Part shown: one piece after another, positions 55,377-64,000 of the stretch | How positions within the stretch are numbered: the first letter of the stretch is position 1 | Layout: every line of letters begins with the position of its first letter | DNA from: CBDCGS01 sp965216915 | GTDB taxonomy: Bacteria > Pseudomonadota > Alphaproteobacteria > UBA828 | Direction of reading: 5' to 3' | Length of the DNA stretch: 64,000 bases | NCBI GenBank assembly: GCA_965216915.1 | Contig: CBDCGS010000003.1 | Span: forward strand, 62,001-126,000 | Notes under the pieces: model-generated | What the model saw: only the letters and a program-made list of their open reading frames with translations | What the model was told of the DNA's origin: nothing | Databases searched by the model: none | Translations under genes and position numbers: made by a program

Positions 55377-57107
55377 TCAGTTGAGCTTCGGCACCGAAAA
55401 GATCTGCCCGGGGTAGATCAGGCTCGGATCGCGAATCTGGTTCTTGTTGGCGTCGTAGATCACCGTGAAATGCACGCCGCCGCCATAGGTGCGCCGCGCG
55501 ATGCGCCACAAGCTATTGCCGGGTTGCACCACCACGATCGCCTCGCCGAGCAGCAAGTCCGTCGGCTGCGCGCGGCTGAGCGGGGTCTCGATGCGGGCCA
55601 GAACGAGTCCGGCATCGTCAACCTGATCGACCCGCAGACGGTGGGTGTTGCCCGGCTCCAGGCGATCGCCAGGCTCGATCTCCCACGTGCCCGCCTCGCC
55701 CGACGAGGTGGTCCCCACATAGGTTTCGTCCACATAGACGTTGACGTCGGCGCCCGGATCGGCGCGCCCGGCGATCGTCACCTCGCCCTCATCGTCATAG
55801 TCGACCGTATCGACCGAGAGGTTGGTGTCCTCCGTTTCGTCGCGGAGACCCTCATCGGGCACGGTTAGCACCTCGGTCGTGCCCGGCTCACCGGCCGTAT
55901 CCGCCGCCGCTGTCGCGCCTTCGGCGGCCCGCTCGCCAGCGCTCGGTCGCTGTAGAACGCGGCTCGCCCCCTCGCCGTCGCGCGGCACGGCGACCGCGAG
56001 CGTTCCGTCCTGCGCGGCCTCCTGACCGGCGCTCTCGCCGTCCCGCTCGGGCACCGACACGATCAACACCTCATCCGATTCGACCGTCGCGCCGTCTTCC
56101 AGCGTTTCAACGAGCGAAAACTCGCGGCTCCCACCCTCGATCGGCTCATCGGGCAGCAGCACCCATTCGCCGCGATCGTCCGCGCGGGTCGTGCCGATGG
56201 TCGCGCCCTGGTCCTCGACGGTGATTTCGGCGTTCGGCTCCGCCCGGCCCGCCATCACGGCGTTGCCCTCGGGGTTGATCCGCACCACGTCGAAGCTCGG
56301 GGGGATCGCCGCGTCCGCCGACGCGTCTTGTGATGGCGCTGCCGTGGGCGCGTCGGCGCTTGCGGCCGTCTCCATCTCCGCGGCGTGGTCAGGCCCCTCC
56401 TCGAGCGACGCCGAGTCTCGCATAGCCGACGCCGGCTCGGCGGTTTCTGCTGCGACGGCGGACGACGCCTCTCGCGTGGTGGACGCAGCCGCCGCGGCGG
56501 AGTCGGTTTGATCGGCGGTGGCCGCCGCCTCCGCCGCTGCTTCGGTTGACTGGGCTTGCATCTCCGCCGATGCCACCGCACGCTCCGTCGACTCAGCTTG
56601 CGCTTCTGCCGATGCCGCCGAGTCTATCGGCTCCGCCGCAGCCTCTATCGATGCCGCCGCTCGCTCCGTCGACTCGGCTTGCGCCGCCGCCGCTGTCTCA
56701 GTCGACTCGGCCTGCGCTTCCATCGATGATACCGCCGCGTCGGTCGGTTCCGCCTCCGCTAGCACGCCTTGCGCGTCCGCCCCCGCGCCGCCATCGCCGT
56801 CAACGGCCGACCGGATAGCCGCGTCGGGCGCCGCGCCGGCCGGGTCGTCGCCAACGGCTGTGCGTGCCTCGCTGACCACGTCTGTCGAGTCCGCACCGCG
56901 TGCCGTCGGGTCGCTCGCCGTCGCCGCGAGATCGGCGCCATCCGGTCCCTCCGCGCCGACCTCCGTGGGCGCCTCGCCGATGTCGACGACGGCGCCTTGC
57001 TCGCCCGGTGGCTCGTTGTCACCGCCCGGCAGAAGCACGCCCAGGACGATCCCGACGACGACGACAGCCGCGGCGATCGGTGCGCCGATCTTGAGCGCTT
57101 TGTTCAC
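55377..57107 (-). CDS. membrane-anchored LysM protein with Ala/Glu/Ser-rich repeats
   Basis: About 576 residues. An N-terminal membrane anchor (IGAPIAAAVVVVGIVLGVLL) is followed by some 230 residues rich in Ala, Glu, Ser and Thr. Two Ig/beta-sandwich-like parts with IAGRADPGADVNVYVDETYV and VMAGRAEPNAEITVEDQGAT follow, then a C-terminal LysM (VVVQPGNSLWRIARRTYGGG, DPSLIYPGQIFSVP) for peptidoglycan binding. This layout is common in alphaproteobacteria. The GTG at 57107 with an upstream GGA is preferred to a TTG at 57119. Confidence 0.86.
   Translation of the reverse strand: MNKALKIGAPIAAAVVVVGIVLGVLLPGGDNEPPGEQGAVVDIGEAPTEVGAEGPDGADLAATASDPTARGADSTDVVSEARTAVGDDPAGAAPDAAIRSAVDGDGGAGADAQGVLAEAEPTDAAVSSMEAQAESTETAAAAQAESTERAAASIEAAAEPIDSAASAEAQAESTERAVASAEMQAQSTEAAAEAAATADQTDSAAAAASTTREASSAVAAETAEPASAMRDSASLEEGPDHAAEMETAASADAPTAAPSQDASADAAIPPSFDVVRINPEGNAVMAGRAEPNAEITVEDQGATIGTTRADDRGEWVLLPDEPIEGGSREFSLVETLEDGATVESDEVLIVSVPERDGESAGQEAAQDGTLAVAVPRDGEGASRVLQRPSAGERAAEGATAAADTAGEPGTTEVLTVPDEGLRDETEDTNLSVDTVDYDDEGEVTIAGRADPGADVNVYVDETYVGTTSSGEAGTWEIEPGDRLEPGNTHRLRVDQVDDAGLVLARIETPLSRAQPTDLLLGEAIVVVQPGNSLWRIARRTYGGGVHFTVIYDANKNQIRDPSLIYPGQIFSVPKLN
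56500..56722 (-). repeat. in-frame coding repeat in the LysM protein
   Basis: The part of the LysM protein encoded here repeats a unit close to EAQAESTE-x-AAA several times (MEAQAESTETAAA, AAQAESTERAAA, SIEAAAEPIDSAA, EAQAESTERAVA, EMQAQSTEAAAE). The repeat is imperfect at the DNA level. It probably forms an extended linker across the periplasm and may vary in copy number between strains. Confidence 0.7.
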
Positions 57108-57228
57108 GAGATGGTCCAATTCTGAGTTTGGTCACGAATACATACACCACTCGCTCCGGTGACGACAGCGAAACAGGGGATCGGTCACTTCGCCCGGTCA
57201 GTGGCGCCCAGCGGCTTACAAGCGCGCG

Positions 57229-57264
57229 AAAAAACGCCGGACGGCGTGTGTGACGCCGCCCGGC
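57229..57264 (-). terminator. intrinsic terminator, minus strand, with no gene in front of it
   Basis: A 12-bp stem with one mismatch (GCCGGACGGCGT at 57236-57247 and ACGCCGCCCGGC at 57253-57264) closes a GTGTG loop. Six A at 57229-57234 become six T after the hairpin on the minus strand. No minus-strand protein gene ends near; the LysR gene to the right runs rightward. It implies a leftward transcript starting in the gap, which is the basis of the small RNA call. Confidence 0.75.
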
Positions 57265-57400
57265 AATGGGACGTAGGCAAAAAGCCGCGTTCGACCCAGA
57301 GATGCCATGCATGCGTCGCGCGCTCCTTAGGTATTCTCACCCAAGGAAACGTGAACGCGCGGGCGAACATAAGGCATACAGGCGTTTTCGCTCGGATCAC
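57229..57400 (-). ncRNA. candidate leftward small RNA, possibly 6S-like
   Basis: The 57120-57446 gap is 327 bases with no supported ORF. On the minus strand it ends in a clear intrinsic terminator (57229-57264). Upstream of it the RNA can form a long hairpin: ATGCC/GGCAT, a large internal bubble, GCGCG/CGCGC and the end hairpin CCTTGGGT-GAGAAT-ACCTAAGG. A long hairpin with a central bubble and a length near 170 nt recalls 6S RNA, and pieces such as TTCACGTT and GGCATCTC resemble the E. coli 3' half. The 5' end is a guess; a rightward LysR leader is the alternative. Confidence 0.4.
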
Positions 57401-57446
57401 AAACGACTTATGCTAAACTCGGCTCAAGAAAATCTATGGCACCAAC

Positions 57447-58382
57447 ATGACGCGCCAATTGCCGCCCCTCAACGCGCTGCGGGCATTCGAGGCCGCCGCG
57501 CGGCATTTGAGCTTCACGAAATCGGCCGAGGAGCTGAGCGTGACCCCGGCCGCGGTGAGCCATCAGGTCAAAAAGCTCGAGGAGCACCTCGGCGTGCCGC
57601 TCTTTCGGCGCACCAACCGCTCGGTCTTGCTCACCGATGCCGGTCAGCGCTGCGTGCCGGCGGTGCGCGAGGCGTTCGACCGACTCGCCGAGGCGATGGA
57701 GCGGGTGCACTCCTACGAGCGCCAGGGCATCATCCAAGTGAGTGTCGGGCCGGCGTTCGCCACGAAATGGCTGGTGCCCCGGCTGAAGACCTTCGCGTCA
57801 GCCCATCCGGGCATCGACGTGCGCGTCTCGGCGAGCATGGCCCTCGCCGATTTCCGCAACGACCAGGTGGACGCTGCCGTGCGCTTCGGGTTTGGCAAAT
57901 ATCCGGGACTGCGCGTCGACAAGCTCTGCGATGAGGTGATCGTTCCGATGTGCAGCCCGCGCTTGTTGTTGAGCGGGCACCGTTTGCGCCGGCCCGAGGA
58001 TTTGCGCCATCACACCTTGTTGCACGACGATTCGCCGCGCTTCGATCCGGGGGCGCCGGATTGGGTGATGTGGCTGCGCGCCGCCGGTGCGCGCGGCGTC
58101 GACGCCGCCCGCGGGCCGCGTTTCAATCATGCGGACCATGCGTTGCAGGCCGCGCTGGATGGCGTGGGCGTGGTGTTGAGCGGTCGCTTCCTGGCCTCGT
58201 CTGATCTTGCCGCCGGGCGGCTCGTGATCCCGTTCGACGTCGAGCTGCCGTGGCTCGCCTTCTATTTTGTCGCGCCCGAGACCGCCGTGGAGCAACCCAA
58301 GGTGAGCGCCTTTCGCGACTGGTTGCTGGCCGAGGCGCAGGCGGTCGTCGGGCGGCCGGCGGGGCCGATCGGGAGGGCGTAA
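57447..58382 (+). CDS. LysR family regulator, GcvA type
   Basis: A 311-residue LysR protein. The HTH is at residues 1-65 (PPLNALRAFEAAARHLSFTK, SVTPAAVSHQVKKLEEHLG) and the effector domain has SVGPAFATKWLVPRLKTF and DAAVRFGFGKYPGL. This matches GcvA, the regulator of glycine cleavage, and the many GcvA-like paralogues. No gcv genes are next to it, so the target is unknown. The leader contains a TATGCT -10-like element just before the start. Confidence 0.92.
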   Translation: MTRQLPPLNALRAFEAAARHLSFTKSAEELSVTPAAVSHQVKKLEEHLGVPLFRRTNRSVLLTDAGQRCVPAVREAFDRLAEAMERVHSYERQGIIQVSVGPAFATKWLVPRLKTFASAHPGIDVRVSASMALADFRNDQVDAAVRFGFGKYPGLRVDKLCDEVIVPMCSPRLLLSGHRLRRPEDLRHHTLLHDDSPRFDPGAPDWVMWLRAAGARGVDAARGPRFNHADHALQAALDGVGVVLSGRFLASSDLAAGRLVIPFDVELPWLAFYFVAPETAVEQPKVSAFRDWLLAEAQAVVGRPAGPIGRA

Positions 58383-58430
58383 GCTGCGGCTGCGCCGCCG
58401 ACATGGCGGGGCAGCGGCGTGTGGGCGGTC

Positions 58431-59015
58431 ATGGCGAATATCAAGTCACTTTGCGTCTATTGCGGCTCCCAAGTGGGCGATGATGCCGCCTTTGCGGAGA
58501 CTGCGAAGGCCTTCGGCGCAAGCCTGGCGCGGCGTGACATCACGCTGGTCTACGGTGCCGGCGGCATCGGGATCATGAACGTCATCGCGAACGCCGTGCT
58601 GGCGGAGGGCGGGCGCGTGATCGGGGTGATCCCGGAGCATTTGGCGCGGATCGAGGTGCAGCATGCCGGGCTGACCGACACCATCGTGGTCGACAGCATG
58701 CACGCGCGAAAGCAGGTGATGTTCGAGCGCGCGGACGGCTTCGTGATTCTGCCGGGCGGCTTCGGCACGCTCGACGAGCTCTTCGAGATCTTGACCTGGC
58801 GACAGATCGGCTTGCACGACAAGCCCATCGTGCTGCTCGACGATCGGGGCTACTGGCGGCCCCTGCGGGCTTTGCTCGATCACGTCGTCGCGCACGGCTT
58901 CGCGGGCGCCTCCGCACCGACGCTTTACGCCGTCGCCGAAACCATCGACGCGGTCTATCGCATCCTCGCGGAGGCCCCGGAACCGGAGCCCCCGGCGCCG
59001 ACGCGCAGGCTTTAG
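58431..59015 (+). CDS. LOG family protein (cytokinin riboside 5'-monophosphate phosphoribohydrolase-like)
   Basis: A 194-residue LOG/lysine-decarboxylase-like Rossmann protein. It has VYCGSQVGDD, LVYGAGGIGIMNVIANAV, SMHARKQVMFERADGFVILP and the signature PGGFGTLDELFEILTW. It hydrolyses nucleoside 5'-monophosphates at the N-glycosidic bond; in most bacteria the physiological substrate is uncertain. ATG at 58431 is the conserved start; the ATG at 58419 adds four residues. Confidence 0.94.
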   Translation: MANIKSLCVYCGSQVGDDAAFAETAKAFGASLARRDITLVYGAGGIGIMNVIANAVLAEGGRVIGVIPEHLARIEVQHAGLTDTIVVDSMHARKQVMFERADGFVILPGGFGTLDELFEILTWRQIGLHDKPIVLLDDRGYWRPLRALLDHVVAHGFAGASAPTLYAVAETIDAVYRILAEAPEPEPPAPTRRL

Positions 59016-59164
59016 CGAGTGCGCGCGCCGGGCGTCCCTCACCCGGTAGCTTGATCGGCGGCGGCGGTGTTATGTTGCCGGCCAATCGGCGCGGGTGAGC
59101 CGCGCCACACGGCGGAGACACACCGTCGGCGCGATGAGTGGCCGCGGCCGGCGAGGGGGATGGA

Positions 59165-60379
59165 ATGGCGAAAATCAAGGTCGCGAACCCGATCGTCGAG
59201 ATCGACGGCGATGAGATGACCCGCATCATTTGGGCGTGGATCAAGGATCAGCTGATCCACCCCTATCTCGAGATCGACCTCGACTATTACGACCTTGGGA
59301 TCGAGCACCGCGACGCGACCGACGATCAGGTCACCATCGATGCCGCGGAGGCGATCAAGCGCCATGGCGTCGGGGTGAAATGCGCGACCATCACGCCCGA
59401 CGAGGCCCGCGTCGAGGAGTTCGGCCTCAAGACCATGTGGCGCTCGCCGAACGGCACCATACGGAACATCCTCGGCGGCACCGTGTTCCGCGAGCCGATC
59501 ATCTGCAGCAACATCCCACGCCTCGTGCCGGGTTGGACGCAGCCCATCGTGATCGGTCGTCATGCCTTCGGCGATCAATACCGCGCGACCGATTTCGTGG
59601 TGCCGGGCAAGGGCACGCTAACGGTTCGCTTCGAGCCCGAGGGCGGCGGCGCGCCGATCGAGCATCAGGTGTTCGACTTCCCGGGCGGCGGCGTCGCGCT
59701 TGCCATGTACAACCTCGACGACTCGATCCGCAACTTCGCCCGCGCTGCGATGAACTATGGCCTCGCGCGCAAATGGCCGGTCTACCTTTCGACCAAGAAC
59801 ACGATCCTCAAAGCTTATGACGGGCGCTTCAAGGATCTCTTCCAGGAGGTCTTCGACGCGGAGTTCAAGGCCGATTTCGAGGCCGCGGGGATCAGCTATG
59901 AGCATCGCCTGATCGACGACATGGTCGCCGCCGCGCTCAAATGGGAGGGCGCGTTCGTCTGGGCCTGCAAGAACTATGACGGCGACGTCCAGTCCGACAC
60001 GGTGGCGCAGGGCTTCGGCTCGCTCGGCCTCATGACATCGGTGCTGATGACGCCGGACGGCGACACGGTGGAGGCCGAGGCCGCACATGGCACGGTGACG
60101 CGCCACTACCGCGCCTACCAGAGCGGCGAGGAGACCTCGACCAACCCGATCGCCTCGATCTTCGCCTGGACGCGCGGCTTGAAGCACCGCGCCAAGCTCG
60201 ACGAGAACGCGGCGCTCGGCACCTTTGCCGACACGCTGGAGCGTTGCTGCGTCGAGGCCGTCGAGGGCGGCGAGATGACGAAGGACCTCGCGATCCTGGT
60301 GGGGCCCGCCCAGGAGTGGCTCAACTCGAAGCAATTCCTCGACGCGATCGATCGCCGGCTGCAGGCCGCGATGGGTTGA
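59165..60379 (+). CDS. icd: NADP-dependent isocitrate dehydrogenase
   Basis: A 404-residue IDH of the eukaryote-like homodimeric type. It starts MAKIKVANPIVEIDGDEMTR and shows TITPDEARVEEFGLKTMWRS, SPNGTIRNILGGTVFREPI, KNYDGDVQSDTVAQGFGSLG and the NADP part EAAHGTVTRHYRAYQ. It makes 2-oxoglutarate in the TCA cycle. The start at 59165 follows GAGGGGG. It converges with alaS. Confidence 0.97.
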   Translation: MAKIKVANPIVEIDGDEMTRIIWAWIKDQLIHPYLEIDLDYYDLGIEHRDATDDQVTIDAAEAIKRHGVGVKCATITPDEARVEEFGLKTMWRSPNGTIRNILGGTVFREPIICSNIPRLVPGWTQPIVIGRHAFGDQYRATDFVVPGKGTLTVRFEPEGGGAPIEHQVFDFPGGGVALAMYNLDDSIRNFARAAMNYGLARKWPVYLSTKNTILKAYDGRFKDLFQEVFDAEFKADFEAAGISYEHRLIDDMVAAALKWEGAFVWACKNYDGDVQSDTVAQGFGSLGLMTSVLMTPDGDTVEAEAAHGTVTRHYRAYQSGEETSTNPIASIFAWTRGLKHRAKLDENAALGTFADTLERCCVEAVEGGEMTKDLAILVGPAQEWLNSKQFLDAIDRRLQAAMG

Positions 60380-60402
60380 GCCGGCGCGCGGCTTCCCTGG
60401 AG

Positions 60403-60505
60403 CAAATCTCGAGCAGGTGGCAACACCTGCAAGGACGCATTTGCGTCAATTCCAATGAGAGAGAGCATGTCGCGTGCGTACGAGTGAACGCGGCAGGCTC
60501 TAGGC
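60403..60505 (-). repeat. dispersed structured repeat, copy 2 (about 103 bp)
   Basis: Second copy of the repeat at 53275-53375, in the same orientation. It holds GACGCATTTGCGTC and a 6-bp stem CAGGTG-GCAA-CACCTG, a hairpin with a 4-base loop that is kept in copy 1 only through a wobble pair. The right end, CTAGGC, includes the TAG of alaS (60500-60502). It fills the gap between icd and alaS. A UTR element or a small non-autonomous mobile repeat would both fit. Confidence 0.85.
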
Positions 60506-63145
60506 CGCGGCGAGCGCCTCCTCGATCGCGCGGAGCGCCGCATCGGCTTGCGCGCCGTCGGGTCCGCCCGCTTGCGCGAAATCGGGGCGGCCGCCGCCGC
60601 CCTTGCCGCCGATCGCCGCGGCACCGACGCGCACGAGATCGACCGCGCTCACCGTCTCGGTCAAATCGTCGCTCACGCCGACCGTGAGCGCGGCCTTGCC
60701 GTTCGAGACGGTGATCACCGCGAAGACGCCGCTCCCTAAGCGCTTCTTGAGGTCGTCGACCATGCCGCGGAGCTCTTTCGGGTTGGCGCCGTCGAGCTGG
60801 CGGCCGAGAAACGGCACGCCGCCGACCTCGCGCGTCGCAAGCGTCTCCTGACCGCCGCCGGTGGCGAGCCGGCGGCGCGTGTCGGCGAGGGAGCGCTCGA
60901 GCGCCTTGCGTTCCTCGAGGAGCGCGGCAATCCGTTCCGGCACCTCGGCCGGTGGTGATTTCAACACGGCGGCGGCGGCCTTGAGGCCGGCTTCCTGCTC
61001 GTTGAGGTAGCGCCGCGCCGCCTCGCCGGTGAGCGCCTCGATGCGGCGCACACCGGCCGCCGTCGCGCCCTCGGCGACGATCTTGAAGAGCCCGATGTCG
61101 CCCGTGCGCGTGACGTGGGTGCCGCCGCAAAGCTCGACCGAGAAGGGCGCGCCCTCCTCCGTTTCGCCCATCGAGACGACCCGCACTTCCTCGCCATATT
61201 TCTCGCCGAAGAGCGCCAGCGCACCGGCTTCGACGGCCTCGTCCGGGCTCATCAGGCGCGTCGTGAGTGGCGCGTTTTGACGCACCAAGCGGTTGACCTC
61301 GGCTTCGACCGTCTCGATCTCATCGTCGGCCATGGGCTTCGGGTGGCTGATGTCGAAGCGCAGCCGCTCGGGCGCCACGAGCGAGCCCTTTTGCGTCACG
61401 TGATCGCCGAGCGTTCGGCGGAGTGCCGCGTGCAGAAGGTGAGTCGCCGAATGGTTGGCGCGCAGCGCACCGCGCCGCGTGCCGTCGACCGCGAGTGCGA
61501 TGCTCTCGCCGGTCTCGAGCGCGCCCTCGACCACGCGGCCGTGGTGCACGTGCAGGCCGTCCGCTTCCTTCTTCGTATCGGTGATCTCGATCTGCGCGCC
61601 ACCGGCGCTCGTCGCCGTGCCGGTGTCGCCGATCTGCCCGCCGGACTCGGCGTAGAACGGCGATTGGTTGGTGACGAAGGCGAGGGTGGCGCCGGCCTCG
61701 GCGCGCGCGACCTCCGCGCCGTCGACGACGATCGCCGCGACCACCGCCTCGGCGGCTTCGGTTTCGTAGCCGAGAAACTCGGTCGTGCCGATGCGCTCGC
61801 GCACCGTGAACCAGATGCGCGCCGTCGCGACATCGCCCGACCCCGCCCAGGCCTTCCGTGCCTCGGCGCGCTGGCGCTCCATGCAGGCCTCGAAGCCCGC
61901 GCTATCGACCGCGCGGCCCTTGGCGCGAAGCGCGTCCTCGGTAAGGTCGAGCGGAAAGCCGTAGGTGTCGTAGAGCTGGAACGCGACGTCACCGGGTAAT
62001 GCCGCGCCGGGCGCGAGCGCGCTCTCCGCCTCGGCGAGGAGGCGCAGGCCGCGCGCCAGGGTCTCGCGGAAGCGGCTCTCCTCGAGCTTCAGCGTCTCGG
62101 TGACCAGCGGCGCGGCGCGCACCAGCTCGGGGTAGGCTTGGCCCATCTCGTGCACCAGGCTCGGCACCAAGCGCCAGAGCAGCGGCTCGCGGCAGCCCAT
62201 CAGATGCGCGTGCCGCATCGCGCGTCGCATGATGCGCCGCAGCACGTAGCCGCGCCCTTCGTTGGAGGGCGTGACGCCATCGGCGATCAGGAACGCGCTC
62301 GCCCGCAGATGGTCGGCGACGACGCGGTGCGAGACCGCGTGCTCGCCCGCGGGCGCCGCGCCGGCGGCCTCGGTGCTCGCCTGGATCAGCGCGCGGAAGA
62401 GGTCGGTTTCGTAGTTGTCGTGCCGATCCTGGAGGATGGCGGCGATGCGCTCGAGCCCCATGCCGGTGTCGATCGAGGGCTTGGGGAGCGCGACGCGCTC
62501 GTCGGGCGTGACCTGCTCGAACTGCATGAACACGAGGTTCCAGATCTCGACGAAGCGGTCGCCGTCCTCGTCGGCGCTGCCGGGCGGCCCGCCCGGGATC
62601 TCGGGGCCGTGGTCGTAGAAGATTTCGGAGCAGGGGCCGCAGGGGCCGGTGTCGCCCATCGCCCAAAAATTGTCCGAGGTCGGGATGCGCAAGACGCGGC
62701 TCTCGGGCAGGCCCGCGATCTTGCGCCAAAGGTCGAAGGCCTCGTCATCCTCGGCGTAGACCGTGGTGAGCAGGCGCTCGGCGGTCAGCCCGAACTCCTT
62801 GGTGACCAGGTTCCAGGCGAGCTCGATCGCATGCTCCTTGAAGTAGTCGCCGAAGGAGAAGTTGCCGAGCATCTCGAAGAAGGTGTGGTGGCGCGCGGTG
62901 TAGCCGACATTGTCGAGGTCGTTGTGCTTGCCGCCCGCGCGCACGCATTTCTGCGCGGTCGCGGCGCGCGTGTAGGGGCGCGTTTCCGCGCCGGTGAAAA
63001 CGTTCTTGAACTGCACCATGCCGGCATTGGTGAACATCAACGTCGGATCGTTGTGCGGCACCAGCGGGCTCGACGGCACGGCCGTGTGTGCGTGCACCGT
63101 GAAATAGTCGAGAAAGTGGCTGCGGATCTCGTTGACGCTCGGCAT
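60500..63145 (-). CDS. alaS: alanyl-tRNA synthetase
   Basis: An 881-residue AlaRS, full length. Catalytic core pieces: TLMFTNAGMVQFKNVFTG, KCVRAGGKHNDLDNVGYTAR, HHTFFEMLGNFSFGDYFKE. The editing domain has the zinc ligands HSATHLLHAALR and CGGTHVTRTGDIG. The C-terminal part has GGGGRPDFAQAGGPD. It charges tRNA-Ala. It lies downstream of recA on the same strand, 185 bases away, and its stop falls in repeat copy 2. Confidence 0.98.
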   Translation of the reverse strand: MPSVNEIRSHFLDYFTVHAHTAVPSSPLVPHNDPTLMFTNAGMVQFKNVFTGAETRPYTRAATAQKCVRAGGKHNDLDNVGYTARHHTFFEMLGNFSFGDYFKEHAIELAWNLVTKEFGLTAERLLTTVYAEDDEAFDLWRKIAGLPESRVLRIPTSDNFWAMGDTGPCGPCSEIFYDHGPEIPGGPPGSADEDGDRFVEIWNLVFMQFEQVTPDERVALPKPSIDTGMGLERIAAILQDRHDNYETDLFRALIQASTEAAGAAPAGEHAVSHRVVADHLRASAFLIADGVTPSNEGRGYVLRRIMRRAMRHAHLMGCREPLLWRLVPSLVHEMGQAYPELVRAAPLVTETLKLEESRFRETLARGLRLLAEAESALAPGAALPGDVAFQLYDTYGFPLDLTEDALRAKGRAVDSAGFEACMERQRAEARKAWAGSGDVATARIWFTVRERIGTTEFLGYETEAAEAVVAAIVVDGAEVARAEAGATLAFVTNQSPFYAESGGQIGDTGTATSAGGAQIEITDTKKEADGLHVHHGRVVEGALETGESIALAVDGTRRGALRANHSATHLLHAALRRTLGDHVTQKGSLVAPERLRFDISHPKPMADDEIETVEAEVNRLVRQNAPLTTRLMSPDEAVEAGALALFGEKYGEEVRVVSMGETEEGAPFSVELCGGTHVTRTGDIGLFKIVAEGATAAGVRRIEALTGEAARRYLNEQEAGLKAAAAVLKSPPAEVPERIAALLEERKALERSLADTRRRLATGGGQETLATREVGGVPFLGRQLDGANPKELRGMVDDLKKRLGSGVFAVITVSNGKAALTVGVSDDLTETVSAVDLVRVGAAAIGGKGGGGRPDFAQAGGPDGAQADAALRAIEEALAAA

Positions 63146-63194
63146 GGTCCCAAGGCCTCGGGTGCGCGCGCGGCTCCCGCCGCCCGACTGCTGA

Positions 63195-63233
63195 ACAGGG
63201 TGCGTGCTACTTAGTCGTCAGCGCGCACCCTGT
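63195..63233. repeat. inverted repeat between recA and alaS
   Basis: Perfect 10-bp arms ACAGGGTGCG (63195-63204) and CGCACCCTGT (63224-63233) around 19 bases. It is in the 184-base gap between the recA stop and the alaS start. No T-run follows on the minus strand, so it is not a classic intrinsic terminator; it may be an mRNA 3'-end stabiliser, a Rho-dependent site or an operator of alaS. Confidence 0.55.
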
Positions 63234-63329
63234 CCAGTGGGCCATCGCTGAGGCGAGGAGGACCGGGCCTCGCCCGCGACGACGGGAGCCCGCCCGATCT
63301 GGCCGATCGATCGGCGGGCGCCGCTTGGC

Positions 63330-64000
<671 letters not shown>

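Overview
The window reads as chromosomal DNA of a high-GC alphaproteobacterium, most likely Rhodospirillales-like. Support comes from the order bamE / cytochrome bc1 chaperone (CBP3) / DUF177 / rpmF / plsX / fabH / ihfA / MerR / tRNA-Pro, from the icd-alaS-recA neighbourhood, from a broken PEP-CTERM gene, and from an alphaproteobacterial LexA box (GTTC-N7-GTTC). Coding density is high and most genes are ordinary chromosomal ones. No CRISPR array, rRNA operon, transposase or phage gene was seen.

Layout. 1-4.5 kb: tail of a surface-antigen-like gene, a four-PAS histidine kinase, a small membrane protein, a frameshifted PEP-CTERM gene and tRNA-Pro(GGG). 4.5-9.7 kb: the housekeeping lipid/ribosome/IHF block, read leftwards, with bamE divergent at its head. 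9.7-17.5 kb: a probable amino-acid salvage region (ReAV-type asparaginase, YhfX-like PLP enzyme, two MFS carriers, gamma-glutamyltransferase-like enzyme, N-carbamoyl amino acid hydrolase). 17.6-20.1 kb: a Mug-type glycosylase, then a lower-GC two-gene cassette (HD phosphohydrolase plus YwgA-like protein) with a perfect SOS box directly upstream. 20.2-28.2 kb: a reductive pyrimidine/beta-alanine catabolic cluster (two nitrilase-fold ureidopropionase-like enzymes, mmsA, ald, two class III transaminases) around a divergent XRE-cupin regulator.

28.4-41 kb: Sel1-repeat protein, PhzF, serC-serA, hisZ-purA, two amidases, an adenylate cyclase/TolB-like/TPR protein and a DM13 protein. 41.3-45.2 kb: a five-gene operon with DUF3830, an unrecognised 159-residue protein and three GltB-like pieces (GATase II, GXGXG and FMN domains; glxBCD or N-methylglutamate synthase type). 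45.2-60.4 kb: mixed singletons, including a MetX-like hydrolase, Pcm, a SPOR lipoprotein, a Lon-like protease, an AlkA-type glycosylase, a DegT aminotransferase, a MarR/HpcH-aldolase pair, a LysM protein, a GcvA-type LysR, LOG and icd. 60.5-64 kb: alaS and the C-terminal part of recA, cut by the window edge.

How the genes work together. The 20-28 kb cluster forms a logical route: N-carbamoyl-beta-alanine to beta-alanine (nitrilases), to malonate semialdehyde (transaminases), to acetyl-CoA (MmsA), with Ald regenerating pyruvate from the L-alanine made. The most interesting unexplained items are the SOS-box HD/YwgA cassette, a structured repeat of about 100 bp present twice and each time ending on the stop codon of a leftward gene, a candidate leftward small RNA at about 57.3 kb, an 18-bp perfect palindrome upstream of ald, and the DUF3830/glxBCD operon that lacks the usual ligase partner.
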